DNA from: Ruminococcus sp.
GTDB lineage: Bacteria > Bacillota > Clostridia > Oscillospirales > Ruminococcaceae
DNA length: 39,344 nucleotides
NCBI GenBank assembly: GCA_017516465.1
Contig: JAFXCR010000038.1
Location: 1-39,344 of the forward strand
Reading direction: 5' to 3'
Positions 1-9,222 of the stretch are shown here, piece after piece. The translations under genes and the position numbers were made by a program. Numbering within the stretch: the stretch's first letter is position 1; each line of letters starts with the position of its first letter. The notes beneath the pieces are model-generated. The model was not told the origin of the DNA, searched no databases, and saw only the letters and a list, made by a program, of their open reading frames with translations.

Positions 1-1140
1 GGCATTCGGATTATCCTGTTTAATAGCACGGGACATTCCCTTTGCGACGATATGGTTAGGCAGACATCCGAAAGGCTGGGCGCAGATGATATTTTCAACT
101 CCGGATTTTGCCAGAGCCGCCATTTCAGCCGGAATAAGCCATCCTTCGCCCATAACAACACCCTGATTGATATACTTGTCCGCCAGTGCACGAAGATGCT
201 CGAAATCGTGTGGAGCCTCAAATACGCCGTGCTCCTTCATGACTTTGATAAGTTCCTTCTGCTTTGCGTACACAAACTTATATGCAAGTCTGAATATGCG
301 TGAGCGTGTAGTCTTGCTGTCGTATAACTCTGCGTTATTGAACGAAGCTGACGCCGTATACATAACGAATTCCAGCAGCGACGGCACAACAGGCTCGCAG
401 CCCTCTGAAATGAGGAAATCCTCCAGATGATTATTTGCAAGCGGAGAATATTTTACATAGATTTCACCGACGATACCCACGCGGATTTTCTTTTCATCGC
501 TGAGATTTATTTCTGCGAAATCGTTGAGGATATCAGTATATATCTTCTTTGTTTTAAGGTAAAGATTGCTGTTCTTGTAGAAGATATTTCCAAGGCGGTT
601 CTGCCATTTTGCAAGCATTTTTGCCGCCTCGCCCTTGTTGATCTCGTATGCTCTGCACTTATTGTAGCAGGTCATGAGGAGATCTCCGTAAAGTATCGCA
701 TGAAGAAGCTTCACAAAAACCTTCGGAGAAATACGGAATGCACTTTCCTTTTCAAGACCGCTGAAATTAAGTGATACAACGGGAACCTGCGGAAAATTCT
801 TATCCACAGCCTTTCTCAGCAGGTGAATGTAGTTGGAAGCACGACAGCCGCCGCCAGTCTGTGTGATAAGAAGTGCTGATTTGTCGGGATCGTACTTTCC
901 GCTTTTGAGAGCATCCATAAACTGTCCGATAACAAGCAGTGCCGGATAGCAAGCGTCATTGTGGACATTTTTCAGTCCCTCATCAACAACGGAACGTGAA
1001 TCGTTCTGGAGAAGCTCCATTTTATATCCCTCTGCCTTGAACGCTGCGATAAACAGCTTGAAATGTATGGGCAGCATATCGGGGACGAGGATGGTATGAG
1101 TTTTTTTCATTTCCTCGGTAAAAACTGTATATTCAGGCAA
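1..1140 (-). CDS. C-terminal part of the acyl-CoA dehydratase activator family, separate ORF (3' end beyond window)
   Basis: The minus strand is open for exactly 380 codons to the window edge, so the C-terminus is missing. Translation shows hallmarks of the C-terminal region of the large (about 1,400-residue) CoA-substrate-specific enzyme activases: LVPDMLPIHFKL near the start, then NDACYPALLVIGQ, TQTGGGCRASNYI, GLEKESAF and, near the edge, AQPFGCLPNHI. These cysteine-containing motifs are shared with HgdB-like 2-hydroxyacyl-CoA dehydratase subunits and probably bind an iron-sulfur cluster. The start is taken as TTG at 1140 because a perfect AGGAGG (minus strand, 1154-1149) lies 8 nt upstream. 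It is in the same frame as the preceding gene but separated by two in-frame TGA codons (1182-1180 and 1176-1174), so it is translated separately. Its partner is the adjacent activase ORF. Family assignment is firm; the physiological substrate is unknown. Confidence 0.85.
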   Translation of the reverse strand, partial: MPEYTVFTEEMKKTHTILVPDMLPIHFKLFIAAFKAEGYKMELLQNDSRSVVDEGLKNVHNDACYPALLVIGQFMDALKSGKYDPDKSALLITQTGGGCRASNYIHLLRKAVDKNFPQVPVVSLNFSGLEKESAFRISPKVFVKLLHAILYGDLLMTCYNKCRAYEINKGEAAKMLAKWQNRLGNIFYKNSNLYLKTKKIYTDILNDFAEINLSDEKKIRVGIVGEIYVKYSPLANNHLEDFLISEGCEPVVPSLLEFVMYTASASFNNAELYDSKTTRSRIFRLAYKFVYAKQKELIKVMKEHGVFEAPHDFEHLRALADKYINQGVVMGEGWLIPAEMAALAKSGVENIICAQPFGCLPNHIVAKGMSRAIKQDNPNA

Positions 1141-1179
1141 TTCAGATACCTCCTGTATCCTGATCATGCAGATTCAGGA

Positions 1180-4101
1180 TCATTTCATTGCAGCAACAAG
1201 ACTTCTGAGTCTTATTCTTGCCGCACCAAGATTATTTATTTCGTCAATTTTAAGCTGTGTGTAGAGCTTTCCACGGCTTTCGAGGATGTTTCTCACCTCG
1301 TCGCCGGTAACAGCATCTATTCCGCAGCCGAAGGATACAAGCTGTACAAGCTGCATATCCGGCTGTGTTGTAACATATTTTGCCGCACGATAAAGACGTG
1401 AATGGTATGTCCACTGATTAAGAACGCTGAGCTTAGGTGTATGTGCAAGAGCCGCAATGCTGTCCTCAGTGATAACTGCCATTCCAAGACTTGTTATAAG
1501 CTTGTGGATACCATGGTTGATTTCCTTGTCGATGTGATAAGGACGTCCGGCAAGAACTATTATCTTGCGGTTTTCAGCACGGGCACGGTCGATGATCTCC
1601 CTTGCCTTGCTTGCGACATCTGTGTGATAAAGCTCCAGCGACTTGTATGCAGCGTCAACTGCGACAGGAATCTTTCCCTTGATGTTGTAGCTGCGGAGCA
1701 TCTGCGACAGAACCCTGACTACATTTTTTCTCACATTAAGATCCATATACGGATGCTTGAAATTCTCGCTGTTAAGGCGAGGATTATTCGCGAGCAGAAG
1801 CTCAGGATAGTATGCAACAACAGGACAGTTGAAGTGGTTGTCGCTTTCGCCCTCGTCGATATTATAGCTCATGCAGGGATAGAAGATGAAATCAACGCCC
1901 TTGTCAAGAAGATTTTCAATATGTCCGTGGGCAAGCTTTGCCGGATAGCATACGGTATCGGACGGAATTGTGTGCTGTCCGAGATAGTACATTCCACGGG
2001 AGCTTTCATCGGAAACTACTGTTCTGAATCCGAGCGTTGTGAACAGTGTATGCCAGAAAGGAAGCTGCTCGTAGAAGCCGAGTGTAAGAGGAAATCCTAC
2101 TGTTCCGCGGTATTTTCTCGGCTGGTGAGTCTTTACGGTATTTATGATGCTGTCATACTTGTATTCATAGAGATTAGGAACGGTATTCTTCTGGACTGTA
2201 CCACTTCCCTTTTCGCAGCGATTGCCGGATATGAATCTCCTGCCCTTGCCGAAGCTGATGATATTCAGCTGACAGTGAGCCGTACATCCTCCGCAGTTTG
2301 CTGAACGTGATGTATAATCAAATCCGGCAAGCTCATCTTCTGAGATAAGAACAGAGCCGTTATCGCCTACATTCTCCATTGCGTAGAGAGCACAGCCGAA
2401 TGCACCCATAAGTCCTGATATCGCCGGACGTATGACATTTCTGCCAAGCTCCTTCTCGAATGAACGCAGTACGGCGTCATTGAGGAAGGTTCCGCCCTGA
2501 ACAACGATATTCTTTCCGAGTTCATCAGGAGATTTTGCACGGATAACCTTGTAAATAGCGTTCTTTATGATAGAGGATGACAAGCCTGCCGAGATATCCT
2601 CAACAGTAGCACCGTCCTTCTGAGCCTGTTTTACGGAGCTGTTCATAAATACGGTACATCTTGAGCCGAGATCAACGGGATTCTTTGCGAAAAGTCCGAG
2701 CTGTGAGAATTCTGCGATATCATATCCGAGAGCCATCGCAAATGTCTGGATAAACGATCCGCAGCCGGAGGAGCAAGCCTCGTTAAGCATAATGCTGTCG
2801 ATGCTCTTGTTCTTTATCTTGAAGCACTTGATATCCTGACCGCCGATGTCGATGATGAAATCAACATCCGGACAGAAATACGCAGCTGCCGTGAAGTGAG
2901 CGACAGTTTCTACTATACCGTGATCTACTGAAAGTCCTGCCTTGATGAGATCCTCTCCGTAGCCGGTGACTGCTGATCCCCTTATGGTTATATCAGGATT
3001 TATTTCGCTGTAAATGCACCTGAGCTGTTCAACAATCTTGTCGAGTGGCTGTCCCTGATTTGATGAATAGTGATGATACAGGATTCTTCCGTCACCAGTG
3101 ATAAGCACGAGCTTTGTCGTGGTTGAGCCTGCGTCTATTCCGAGGTATGCGTCACCCTTGTATGTACGGATATCAGCGTAACCGAGATCAAATTTCTTAT
3201 GTCGGTCGATGAATTCATCGTATTCTGCCTGAGAATTGAAAAGCGGATCGCCGGTTACTATATCATCAGAAGCCTTTGCTTCCGTAATTTTTCTTATCAG
3301 CTCTTCTGTTTTACAGGAATCCTCAGCCGTTGCAGCATAGAGGGAGCATCCATAAGCCACAAAAACAGGAGCTTCATCCGGAAATACAGCGTGCTTGCTG
3401 TCAAGCCCGAGAGTATTTACAAAAGCCTTGCGAAGTCCCTTGAGGAAGAAAAGCGGTCCTCCGAGGAAAAGTACTTTTCCTTCGATAGAGCGTCCCTGTG
3501 CAAGACCTGAAACAGTCTGATCAACTACTGCCTGAAAGATACTTGCCGCAATATCCTCACGGCGTGCACCCTGATTGAGAAGCGGCTGTATATCCGATTT
3601 TGCGAAAACTCCGCAGCGTGAAGCTATCGGATATGTTTTCTGAGAATTAAGCGAAAGATTGTCAAGCTCGTCGGCGGTAATTCCGAGAAGAGTAGCCATC
3701 TGGTCTATAAATGCGCCTGTACCGCCTGCACATGAGCCGTTCATACGCTGTTCAACGCCTCCGGTCAGGAAGATTATCTTTGCGTCCTCGCCTCCGAGTT
3801 CAATAACGGCGTCAGCGTCGGGCTGTTTTTTCTTTACTGCAAGAAATGCCGCATGAACCTCCTGTACGAAGGGGATTCCAGCAGAATTTGCAAGACCAAG
3901 ACCTGCTGATCCGGTAATACATACCGTAAAGCTTTCGTCGGGGTAATCCGCCTGAATCAGCTTGAGCTGATCAATAACAGTTTCCTTCACCTTTGAAAGA
4001 TGACGCTGATATTTTGAATATATGATATTATCATCTGTATCAGTGATAACTGTCTTTACGGTCGTGGAGCCGACATCTATTCCGAGAGAATATTTTTTCA
4101 T
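1180..4101 (-). CDS. Acyl-CoA dehydratase activase, double ASKHA ATPase (BadF/BadG/BcrA/BcrD/HgdC family)
   Basis: A 973-residue protein with two ASKHA ATPase modules. The first begins GIDVGSTTVKT (about residue 7) and carries the HgdC-type [4Fe-4S] cysteines C124 (NGSCAGGTGAF) and C163 (SRCGVFAKSD). The second begins GIDAGSTTTKL (about 321) with C443 (NEACSSGCGSF) and C482 (SRCTVF). From about residue 660 a DUF2229-type domain follows. Family members use ATP to drive low-potential electron transfer that activates 2-hydroxyacyl-CoA dehydratases or benzoyl-CoA reductases; many fused gut-bacterial homologues have no assigned substrate. The ATG at 4101 is preferred over one five codons upstream because GAGGTG sits 7 nt before it. 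The C-terminal segment normally fused here is the next ORF downstream, 39 nt after the stop codon. No dehydratase or fermentation genes are visible nearby, so the role is not established. Confidence 0.85.
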   Translation of the reverse strand: MKKYSLGIDVGSTTVKTVITDTDDNIIYSKYQRHLSKVKETVIDQLKLIQADYPDESFTVCITGSAGLGLANSAGIPFVQEVHAAFLAVKKKQPDADAVIELGGEDAKIIFLTGGVEQRMNGSCAGGTGAFIDQMATLLGITADELDNLSLNSQKTYPIASRCGVFAKSDIQPLLNQGARREDIAASIFQAVVDQTVSGLAQGRSIEGKVLFLGGPLFFLKGLRKAFVNTLGLDSKHAVFPDEAPVFVAYGCSLYAATAEDSCKTEELIRKITEAKASDDIVTGDPLFNSQAEYDEFIDRHKKFDLGYADIRTYKGDAYLGIDAGSTTTKLVLITGDGRILYHHYSSNQGQPLDKIVEQLRCIYSEINPDITIRGSAVTGYGEDLIKAGLSVDHGIVETVAHFTAAAYFCPDVDFIIDIGGQDIKCFKIKNKSIDSIMLNEACSSGCGSFIQTFAMALGYDIAEFSQLGLFAKNPVDLGSRCTVFMNSSVKQAQKDGATVEDISAGLSSSIIKNAIYKVIRAKSPDELGKNIVVQGGTFLNDAVLRSFEKELGRNVIRPAISGLMGAFGCALYAMENVGDNGSVLISEDELAGFDYTSRSANCGGCTAHCQLNIISFGKGRRFISGNRCEKGSGTVQKNTVPNLYEYKYDSIINTVKTHQPRKYRGTVGFPLTLGFYEQLPFWHTLFTTLGFRTVVSDESSRGMYYLGQHTIPSDTVCYPAKLAHGHIENLLDKGVDFIFYPCMSYNIDEGESDNHFNCPVVAYYPELLLANNPRLNSENFKHPYMDLNVRKNVVRVLSQMLRSYNIKGKIPVAVDAAYKSLELYHTDVASKAREIIDRARAENRKIIVLAGRPYHIDKEINHGIHKLITSLGMAVITEDSIAALAHTPKLSVLNQWTYHSRLYRAAKYVTTQPDMQLVQLVSFGCGIDAVTGDEVRNILESRGKLYTQLKIDEINNLGAARIRLRSLVAAMK

Positions 4102-4220
4102 TGCTGTACACCTCATAATCCTTATGTTCGATTATATAACCGATACATTAATTATTATACATCATTTTCTGTGAAAAATAAAGCGGTAAATGACGGTTTT
4201 TGCGGAAAACTGTGGAAAAC

Positions 4221-4251
4221 AATAAAAAACAGCCCTTTTCAGAGCTGTTTT
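4221..4251 (-). terminator. Rho-independent terminator downstream of the beta-CASP nuclease gene
   Basis: On the minus strand AACAGCTC pairs with GGGCTGTT (8 bp including one G-T) around the loop TGAAAA and is followed by TTTTATT. It lies about 100 bp after the stop of the 4347-5945 gene and before the activase gene, so the two minus-strand genes are probably separate transcripts. Confidence 0.7.
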
Positions 4252-4346
4252 AAAGCAAGTTTGACATAACAAGAGTGTTTTGTTAAATTTTTATTTAAAT
4301 TTATATAATCTTCCTGCTGAAATATCATCTGCCTTCACAGAATTCT

Positions 4347-5945
4347 TTACAGCTGCCAGTCGTCACAGAGTGCATTGATAGCGTCGGTAAGCTTACGCAT
4401 ATCAGAATTTGTTCTGCCGTCGGAAATTCTTATAAGCTCTGCAAGACGCTGTGAAGCGTCTAAAAGTCGTGAATAATTCTCGTTAAGGTTGGAGGTGTTG
4501 CGTTTCTTCTTCGGAATGAGAACAGGCTGTGCGTCAACAGTCACAACACCCTCTGCGATATCGAATTCCGCACCGCTGTATGGAACGTAAACATCTGCAC
4601 CGAGTTCCTCACGAAGTCTTTCAGCAAGACCGTCAGCGGCAGCGTCCTCGCCGTGATTAACAAAGAATTTCTTTACGCCCTTGATAGCTCCTGCCCATCT
4701 GATAAGACCGTCAGAATCAGCATGACCGCTTACACCGGGAAGCTGTAAAATTTCTGCGGCAACATTGATAGGCTCGCCGAAAAGACGTACTTTCTTAGCA
4801 CCCTCGATAAGGCTTCGTCCGAGAGTATTTCCTGCCTGATAGCCAACGAAAAGGATAGTACATTCACGTCTCCAGAGATTGTGCTTGAGGTGATGCTTTA
4901 CACGGCCGGCTTCGCACATACCGCTGGCGGAAATGATAACCTTCGGGCGGTTGTCGTTATTGATAGCTTTTGAGTCGTCGCTGCTTACAGCTCTCACAAG
5001 ATTCTCAAAGGTAATGGGATTGATTCCCTGTCTTACATAGGATATAGCTTCCTCGTCATAGCAGCTTTCACGGTTGCTGATGAAGATATCCGTAGCCTCA
5101 ATTGCAAGAGGACTATCCACATAAACAGGGAAATTATCATGTCCCTTAATAAGCTTCTGATCCTTGATTTTTCTGATGAAATAGAGCATTTCCTGAGTTC
5201 TTCCGACAGCAAATGACGGAATTATAACATTTCCGCCGCGATCGAAGGTTTTCTGAAGAACATCAGCAAGAGCAGTTACATAATCAGCAGGCTTGTTGTG
5301 ATTTCTGCTGCCGTATGTAGATTCGATGAGAACATAGTCAGCGGAGTCTATAAGCTGAGGATCACGGATAAGCGGCTGTTCTGTATTTCCGAGGTCACCG
5401 GAGAATACAAGCTTTTTTGTAATTCCGTTTTCTGTGATTGTCATGATAATGCTGGAGGAACCGAGAAGATGTCCGGCATCACGGAAGGAAACAGTAACAC
5501 CCTCGCAGATTTCGGCAGGAGTGTCGTATTTGTGCGGATGAAAGAGTGAAATTGCAGTAAGGGCGTCCTCCATAGTGTACAGCGGAATATACTCCTCGCT
5601 GCCCTTTCTTTTGCCCTTTCTGTTTCTCCATTCTGCTTCAAATTCCTGAATATGAGCGCTGTCACGGAGCATTACATTGCACAGATTTGTTGTCGCTTCG
5701 GTGGCATGGATTTCCCCCTTGAAGCCACCTGCGGCAAGAAGCGGCAGAAGTCCGGAGTGGTCGATATGAGCGTGTGTAAGAAGTACGAAGTCAATATTTC
5801 CGGGAGCAGTCGGAATCTTCACATTTTCGTAAATATCCTCTCCCTGCTGCATACCGAAATCAACAAGAAATTTCTTTCCACAGGCTTCGATATATGTACA
5901 GCTTCCTGTAACCTCATGAGTTGCGCCGATAAACATCATTTTCAT
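4347..5945 (-). CDS. Metallo-beta-lactamase-fold beta-CASP ribonuclease-like hydrolase
   Basis: A 532-residue protein of the RNA-specificity-domain (CPSF/Ysh1-like) metallo-beta-lactamase group. The zinc-binding HxHxDH motif appears as THAHIDH near residue 60, followed by SGDLGN, ESTYGSRNH, PSFAVGRTQE and the beta-CASP motifs ASGMCEAGRVKHH and VSGHADSDG. These residues are expected to hold two zinc ions and cleave RNA phosphodiester bonds; members are cytoplasmic exo- or endoribonucleases. The start ATG at 5945 follows AGAGG at normal spacing. A minus-strand promoter lies just upstream (6001-6029) and a terminator at 4221-4251, so the gene appears monocistronic. The beta-CASP motifs exclude an antibiotic-hydrolysing beta-lactamase. 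The precise RNA target cannot be read from sequence. Confidence 0.88.
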   Translation of the reverse strand: MKMMFIGATHEVTGSCTYIEACGKKFLVDFGMQQGEDIYENVKIPTAPGNIDFVLLTHAHIDHSGLLPLLAAGGFKGEIHATEATTNLCNVMLRDSAHIQEFEAEWRNRKGKRKGSEEYIPLYTMEDALTAISLFHPHKYDTPAEICEGVTVSFRDAGHLLGSSSIIMTITENGITKKLVFSGDLGNTEQPLIRDPQLIDSADYVLIESTYGSRNHNKPADYVTALADVLQKTFDRGGNVIIPSFAVGRTQEMLYFIRKIKDQKLIKGHDNFPVYVDSPLAIEATDIFISNRESCYDEEAISYVRQGINPITFENLVRAVSSDDSKAINNDNRPKVIISASGMCEAGRVKHHLKHNLWRRECTILFVGYQAGNTLGRSLIEGAKKVRLFGEPINVAAEILQLPGVSGHADSDGLIRWAGAIKGVKKFFVNHGEDAAADGLAERLREELGADVYVPYSGAEFDIAEGVVTVDAQPVLIPKKKRNTSNLNENYSRLLDASQRLAELIRISDGRTNSDMRKLTDAINALCDDWQL

Positions 5946-6000
5946 AATAAAAAACCTCTGCTTTCATGGGAATACCTTCTCCCGATAAATTTCTATTGAT

Positions 6001-6029
6001 ATTATATCATAAAAAATTTTATCTGTCTA
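6001..6029 (-). promoter_or_regulatory. Sigma-A promoter for the beta-CASP nuclease gene
   Basis: On the minus strand TAGACA (6029-6024) and TATAAT (6006-6001) are separated by 17 bp, about 55 bp upstream of the start codon at 5945. It is divergent from the glmM promoter, with about 40 bp between the two -35 boxes. Confidence 0.75.
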
Positions 6030-6069
6030 TAATTTTATGCAAATTTCCGGAAGTAATTTCAAAAAAACA

Positions 6070-6098
6070 TTGACTATTGATGTCAGAAATGATATAAT
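6070..6098 (+). promoter_or_regulatory. Sigma-A promoter for glmM
   Basis: TTGACT (6070-6075) and TATAAT (6093-6098) have exactly 17 bp spacing, 59 bp before the glmM start. The leader is short and shows no glmS-like ribozyme or other structured element. Confidence 0.85.
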
Positions 6099-6157
6099 TT
6101 AAATGTCCGGAGTTATTCCGGTGGAAACAGACTACATAATGTAAGGAGTATAACGAT

Positions 6158-7543
6158 TTGGGCAAGTATTTTGGAACAGACGGATTCAGAGGAACTGCAA
6201 ATGAAAATCTGACAGCAGATCATGCTTTTAAGGTAGGACGTTTTTTAGGATGGTACTACAAGGAAATAAAGAAACAGAACGGAGATAATACAGCTCCCCG
6301 TATACTTATCGGAAAGGATACAAGACTTTCAAGCTATATGTTTGAGTACAGTCTGGTGGGCGGACTTACGGCTTCCGGAGCAGACGCATATCTGCTTCAC
6401 GTTACAACAACGCCCTCGGTAGCATATATCTCCCGTGTTGACGGCTTCGACTGTGCAATCATGATTTCTGCGAGCCATAATCCCTATCACGATAACGGAC
6501 TCAAGCTAATCAACGGCAAGGGCGAAAAAATGGAGGACGAGATAATTGAGCTTGTTGAAGCTTATCTTGACGGAAATCTCAATGTATTCGGTCAGGATTG
6601 GAAGGAACTTCCCTTCGCCCGTGACGCAGAAATAGGCAGGACGATTGACTATGTTGCCGGCAGAAACCGCTATATAGGATATCTTATCTCGCTTGGAGTC
6701 TATTCCTTCCGTGGAAAGAAAATTGGTCTTGACTGTGCAAACGGAGCTGCATGGAATATCGCAAAGGCTGTCTTTGATGCTCTCGGAGCTGAAACATACG
6801 TTATCAACGCACAGCCGGACGGAACGAATATCAACATGAACGCAGGCTCTACGCATATTGAGGGACTTCAGAAATTCGTTGTCGAAAACGGTCTTGACGC
6901 TGGCTTTGCATACGACGGAGACGCTGATCGCTGCCTCTGTGTTGACGAAAAGGGAAATCTGATCTCAGGTGACCATATCCTCTACATCTATGGAAGATAC
7001 ATGAAGGAAAGAGGAAAGCTTCTTGCAAATACTGTTGTTACAACAGTTATGTCAAATTTCGGACTTTACAAGGCATTCGATGAAATCGGAATCGGCTATG
7101 CCAAAACAGCAGTAGGCGACAAGTACGTTTATGAATACATGAAGGAAAACGGCTGCCGTCTCGGCGGCGAACAGTCCGGTCATATAATCTTCTCGAAATA
7201 TGCGTCAACAGGCGACGGTATCCTCACAAGCCTGAAAATCATGGAAGTAATCATGGCAAGAGAAAAGTCCCTCAGCGAGCTTGCCGCACCGTTTACGGTA
7301 TATCCGCAGGTGCTTGAAAACGTAAAAGTCAAGGACAAGAGTGCAGCTCAGAATGATCCCGATGTAAAGGCAGCTGTTGCAGAAGCGGCAGAGGCTCTCG
7401 GCACATCCGGAAGAATACTTGTCCGTGAAAGCGGTACAGAACCACTCGTCCGTGTTATGGTTGAAGCGGAAAACGAAGAAATATGTCACAAATATGTAAA
7501 CAAGGTCCTTGATGTTATGAAAAGCAAGGGTCACACAATCTGA
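6158..7543 (+). CDS. glmM: Phosphoglucosamine mutase
   Basis: A 461-residue member of the alpha-D-phosphohexomutase superfamily. It begins GKYFGTDGFRGTANE, the GlmM-type N-terminus, and has the active-site phosphoserine loop ISASHNP (S106), the metal-binding DGDADRC loop and the phosphate-binding loop VRESGTEPLVRVM near the C-terminus. GlmM interconverts glucosamine-6-phosphate and glucosamine-1-phosphate on the route to UDP-GlcNAc and peptidoglycan. The start is TTG at 6158, preceded by AAGGAG at 9-nt spacing; no ATG fits. It is first in a transcript with the GH43 gene, which follows after 11 bp. A phosphoglucomutase or phosphomannomutase specificity is less likely because of the N-terminal signature, but cannot be excluded by eye. 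Confidence 0.88.
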   Translation: MGKYFGTDGFRGTANENLTADHAFKVGRFLGWYYKEIKKQNGDNTAPRILIGKDTRLSSYMFEYSLVGGLTASGADAYLLHVTTTPSVAYISRVDGFDCAIMISASHNPYHDNGLKLINGKGEKMEDEIIELVEAYLDGNLNVFGQDWKELPFARDAEIGRTIDYVAGRNRYIGYLISLGVYSFRGKKIGLDCANGAAWNIAKAVFDALGAETYVINAQPDGTNINMNAGSTHIEGLQKFVVENGLDAGFAYDGDADRCLCVDEKGNLISGDHILYIYGRYMKERGKLLANTVVTTVMSNFGLYKAFDEIGIGYAKTAVGDKYVYEYMKENGCRLGGEQSGHIIFSKYASTGDGILTSLKIMEVIMAREKSLSELAAPFTVYPQVLENVKVKDKSAAQNDPDVKAAVAEAAEALGTSGRILVRESGTEPLVRVMVEAENEEICHKYVNKVLDVMKSKGHTI

Positions 7544-7554
7544 AGGAGTTTCTT

Positions 7555-9024
7555 ATGAAAAAACAGGTTTATAATCCTTTCCTTCCTCTTGATGAGTATA
7601 TCCCCGATGGCGAGCCGCATATCTTCGGGGACAGGGTTTATCTTTACGGTTCCCATGATACTGAAGGCGGCGAAACGTTCTGTATGGGCGATTATACCGT
7701 ATATTCCGCACCGGTTGACGATCTTTCCGACTGGCGGTGCGAGGGTGTTATCTACTGTGCAAAGCAGGATCCAGACTACAACGAGCGTCCCTATATGTAC
7801 GCTCCCGATGTAGTGCAGGGCAACGATGGAAAATTCTACCTCTACTACTGTATGTCCGGAAACTGGGGCTTCGGAGGATATTATGGTCCTATATCCGTGG
7901 CTGTATGCGATACTCCGGCTGGAAAATACGAATATCTGGGATATGTCCGCTATCCGGACGGAACTCCCATGAAAAAATATGTATGCTTTGATCCGTGTGC
8001 CTTCAATGACAACGGAACAATCCGTATTTACTACGGAACGCAGTACATGGATGAGCCGAATGACGTTCTTGCAGCCGACAGTGAAAAGCTTGCGGAAGTC
8101 CAGAAGCGTTACAACAAGACGGCAGAGGAAATCCTCGGCACACCGGACAATGTAAACGGTGCCTGCATGGTCATTCTGGAGGACGATATGCTTACTGTAA
8201 AGGGCGAGCCGCAGCATATTATCCCTTATGACGCTGATTTTGGCGGTCATGAATTCTTTGAGGCAAGTTCCATGAGAAAGGTCGGAGACAAGTATTACTT
8301 TGTATTCTCCTCCCAGAAGAATCACGAACTCTGCTATGCTGTCAGCGATTATCCCGACCGTGACTTTGTTTTCGGCGGAACCTTAGTCTCCAACGGTGAT
8401 GTGGGTGTAAACGGCGTTACCGATGAAACCCGCATGAATATGACCGGAACAACTCACGGAAGCATCATTGAAATAAACGGTCAGTGGTATGTGTTCTATC
8501 ACAGACTCACACATAAATCCGATTACAGCCGTCAGGCGTGTGCTGAGAAGATATTCATTGAAAAAGACGGAACAATAAAACAGGCTGAAATTACCTCCTG
8601 CGGACTCAACGACGGTCCTCTTTCCGGAAAGGGAACGTATCCTGCACCTATTGCCTGCTATATAACAAACGGAAAAATGCCGCATGGCTCAAACAGTATC
8701 TTTACAGACTGCTATCCGAATGTAAATCATTCTGATGACGAACGCTTTATTGCTGAAATATGTGATAACACTCTCATCGGATACAAGTATTTTTACTTCT
8801 CCGGCAATAAGGGCATAACTCTTACTGTCCGTGGATCCGGCTCCGGAACAATCGGCATATATACGGAGAAAGACGGGGAAAAACTCGGAGAGATTGCAGT
8901 TTCCTCGTCTGAACAGTGGTATGAGATCACAGCTGATACCGGAATTCCGGACGGAATTCATCCGCTGTATCTGGTGTATCACGGCAGCGGCAAAATCTCC
9001 CTGAGAGATATAACACTTATATAA
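7555..9024 (+). CDS. Glycoside hydrolase family 43 enzyme (beta-xylosidase or alpha-L-arabinofuranosidase type)
   Basis: A 489-residue five-bladed beta-propeller glycosidase. Likely catalytic residues are D18 in PDGEPH, D85 in YAPDVV (pKa modulator) and the general acid E236 in HEFFEASSM. Residues from about 370 to the end look like a beta-sandwich CBM6-like module (GSGTIGIYTEKDG, YLVYHGSGKI). There is no signal peptide, so it should act in the cytoplasm on imported xylo- or arabino-oligosaccharides from plant cell walls. AGGAG lies 6 nt before the ATG, within the end of glmM, so the two genes are probably co-transcribed. The substrate cannot be chosen between xylose and arabinose linkages from the motifs visible here. 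No strong terminator follows. Confidence 0.85.
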   Translation: MKKQVYNPFLPLDEYIPDGEPHIFGDRVYLYGSHDTEGGETFCMGDYTVYSAPVDDLSDWRCEGVIYCAKQDPDYNERPYMYAPDVVQGNDGKFYLYYCMSGNWGFGGYYGPISVAVCDTPAGKYEYLGYVRYPDGTPMKKYVCFDPCAFNDNGTIRIYYGTQYMDEPNDVLAADSEKLAEVQKRYNKTAEEILGTPDNVNGACMVILEDDMLTVKGEPQHIIPYDADFGGHEFFEASSMRKVGDKYYFVFSSQKNHELCYAVSDYPDRDFVFGGTLVSNGDVGVNGVTDETRMNMTGTTHGSIIEINGQWYVFYHRLTHKSDYSRQACAEKIFIEKDGTIKQAEITSCGLNDGPLSGKGTYPAPIACYITNGKMPHGSNSIFTDCYPNVNHSDDERFIAEICDNTLIGYKYFYFSGNKGITLTVRGSGSGTIGIYTEKDGEKLGEIAVSSSEQWYEITADTGIPDGIHPLYLVYHGSGKISLRDITLI

Positions 9025-9150
9025 AAATTATCAGAGGCGGCGGCTTGAATAATCAATCCGCTGTCTTTGTTGATTCTGGCAAATCGTCAACTCTGCTATT
9101 ACAAATATTTGGCTAAATACTGGAAAATATTGCGATAATTAAAAAAAATA

Positions 9151-9179
9151 TTGACGTTGTGATTCAATAATGTTATAAT
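9151..9179 (+). promoter_or_regulatory. Sigma-A promoter upstream of the Wzz-like gene
   Basis: TTGACG (9151-9156) and TATAAT (9174-9179) with 17 bp spacing. The 307-bp gap 9025-9331 otherwise holds only weak inverted repeats near 9040-9085 and the inverted-repeat element at 9223-9308, which would lie inside the transcript. Confidence 0.85.
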
Positions 9180-9222
9180 ATCATGTGGAAAAATGAATTT
9201 TCTGTCACATTCATGATGAATC

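Noticed and set aside
1402-2304. 300-codon plus-strand open frame inside the activase gene
   Set aside because: It is opposite a clearly conserved two-domain ATPase, with no promoter or ribosome binding site of its own.
4117-4175. TATAAT-like hexamers upstream of the activase gene on the minus strand
   Set aside because: Two TATAAT boxes occur near 4136 and 4159, but neither has a -35 close to consensus at 16-18 bp, so no promoter is called.
4347-5945. Beta-lactamase (antibiotic resistance) reading of the metallo-hydrolase
   Set aside because: The beta-CASP motifs and 532-residue length identify a nucleic-acid-processing enzyme; there is no secretion signal.
7531-8325. 264-codon minus-strand open frame opposite the GH43 gene
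   Set aside because: It is an antisense shadow: the plus strand encodes a protein with conserved GH43 catalytic motifs, and the minus frame has no ribosome binding site or recognisable domain.
9040-9085. Terminator after the GH43 gene
   Set aside because: Only short, imperfect pairings (GCGG/CCGC, AATCAA/TTGATT) with no T-run.
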